NCBI GenBank assembly: GCA_003486945.1
Contig: DNFL01000195.1
Span: forward strand, 1,976 to 15,861
Origin: Hyphomonas sp.
GTDB taxonomy: Bacteria > Pseudomonadota > Alphaproteobacteria > Caulobacterales > Hyphomonadaceae
Length of the DNA stretch: 13,886 nt
Direction: 5' to 3'
A program made the translations under genes and the position numbers. The notes below the pieces were generated by a model. It was not told the origin of the DNA, did no database searches, and was given only the letters and a program-made list of their open reading frames with translations. This document shows positions 13,536 through 13,886 of the stretch, piece after piece; positions within the stretch are counted from its first letter, which is position 1; each line of letters begins with the position of its first letter.

Positions 13536-13886
13536 ATGTCGCGCCTCTCGCCCTATTTGCTTTGGACCCTGCTTTCGCTGCCCGCTGCCGGGTTCCTGTG
13601 GCAATTCGCCACCTCCACCGACATGCGCATCGCGCACGAATTGCTGCACCCCACCGGCGAGTTCTCGGCTCGGTTTCTCATCGTCGCCATGCTCGCCTCA
13701 CCGCTGATGCTGCTGTTTCGCAAGGCCCGGTTCCCGCGCTGGCTGCGGCAGAACCGGCGGTATTTCGGCGTCGCCAGCTTTGGCTATGCCGCGCTGCACA
13801 CGATGTTCTACCTGATCGACCGCGGCACATTGGACCGCGTTCTGGACCAGATCGCCCGGTTCGACATCTGGACCGGCTGGCTGGCG
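13536..13886 (+). CDS. MsrQ/YedZ-like ferric-reductase-type heme membrane protein, N-terminal part
   Basis: The gene runs off the right edge after 117 codons, in frame to the last base. ATG 13536 follows AAGGAG by seven bases. The visible protein has hydrophobic segments at about 8-25, 43-61 and 77-94. It contains the family pattern TGEFSARFLIVAMLASPL, then RRYFGVASFGYAALHTMFYL, where His88 would be a heme b ligand. MsrQ (YedZ) passes electrons across the inner membrane to the periplasmic methionine-sulfoxide reductase MsrP; related ferric-reductase-like domain proteins share this core. No msrP is visible, but it would often lie next door, outside the window on either side of this gene. The 98-base gap from fumC contains a terminator, so this gene must have its own promoter. 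Family call good; exact role undecided because of truncation. Confidence 0.78.
   Translation, partial: MSRLSPYLLWTLLSLPAAGFLWQFATSTDMRIAHELLHPTGEFSARFLIVAMLASPLMLLFRKARFPRWLRQNRRYFGVASFGYAALHTMFYLIDRGTLDRVLDQIARFDIWTGWLA

Overview
This is a GC-rich stretch of ordinary chromosome from an alphaproteobacterium. The best guess is the Hyphomonadaceae or Caulobacterales, although the family level is inference. The alphaproteobacterial call rests on an alpha-type SspB adaptor, a NepR-like anti-sigma factor (general stress response of this class), an alpha-style S9 peptidase lipoprotein, and the codon and GC character. I see no rRNA, tRNA, CRISPR array, transposase, integrase or attachment site.

Layout. 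1-822 (+): the 3' part of a GNAT acyltransferase gene that runs off the left edge, then a small unknown gene. 826-3096 (-): an S9 prolyl-oligopeptidase-family lipoprotein, then a small NepR-like gene. 3242-4546 (+): an ENPP-type phosphodiesterase/alkaline-phosphatase-family lipoprotein, divergent from the peptidase. A nested inverted repeat lies in the region they share. 4627-7887 (-): a co-directional run of a PLP-dependent sphingosine-1-phosphate-lyase-like enzyme, a secreted DUF1254/DUF1214 protein and a small lipoprotein. 8080-10920 (+): sspB, a PaaI-like hotdog thioesterase and a four-cysteine lipoprotein packed almost without gaps, then a cytochrome P450. 10992-11905 (-): a lipoprotein with a TonB-C-like domain, coupled by a 4-nt GTGA overlap to a RusA-like resolvase. 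12037-13437 (+): fumC with a clear intrinsic terminator. 13536-end (+): the start of an MsrQ/ferric-reductase-like membrane protein, cut by the right edge.

How the genes fit together. The window combines core functions (fumarase in the TCA cycle, SspB delivering substrates to ClpXP) with envelope and catabolic functions: five predicted lipoproteins, a secreted DUF1254 protein, a P450 and a thioesterase. No single pathway unites it. The points most worth a second look are the orphan NepR-like protein, the RusA-like resolvase translationally coupled to a lipoprotein outside any visible prophage, the short S1P-lyase-like operon, the nested inverted repeat between two lipoprotein genes, and a P450 whose I-helix lacks the usual acidic residue. 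I did not find convincing evidence for a wholly new multi-gene system.

Several start codons were placed from ribosome-binding sites and signal peptides rather than from the longest reading frame: the S9 peptidase at 3096, the phosphodiesterase at 3242, the small lipoprotein at 5046, the PLP enzyme at 7887, sspB at 8080 and the four-cysteine lipoprotein at 9015.
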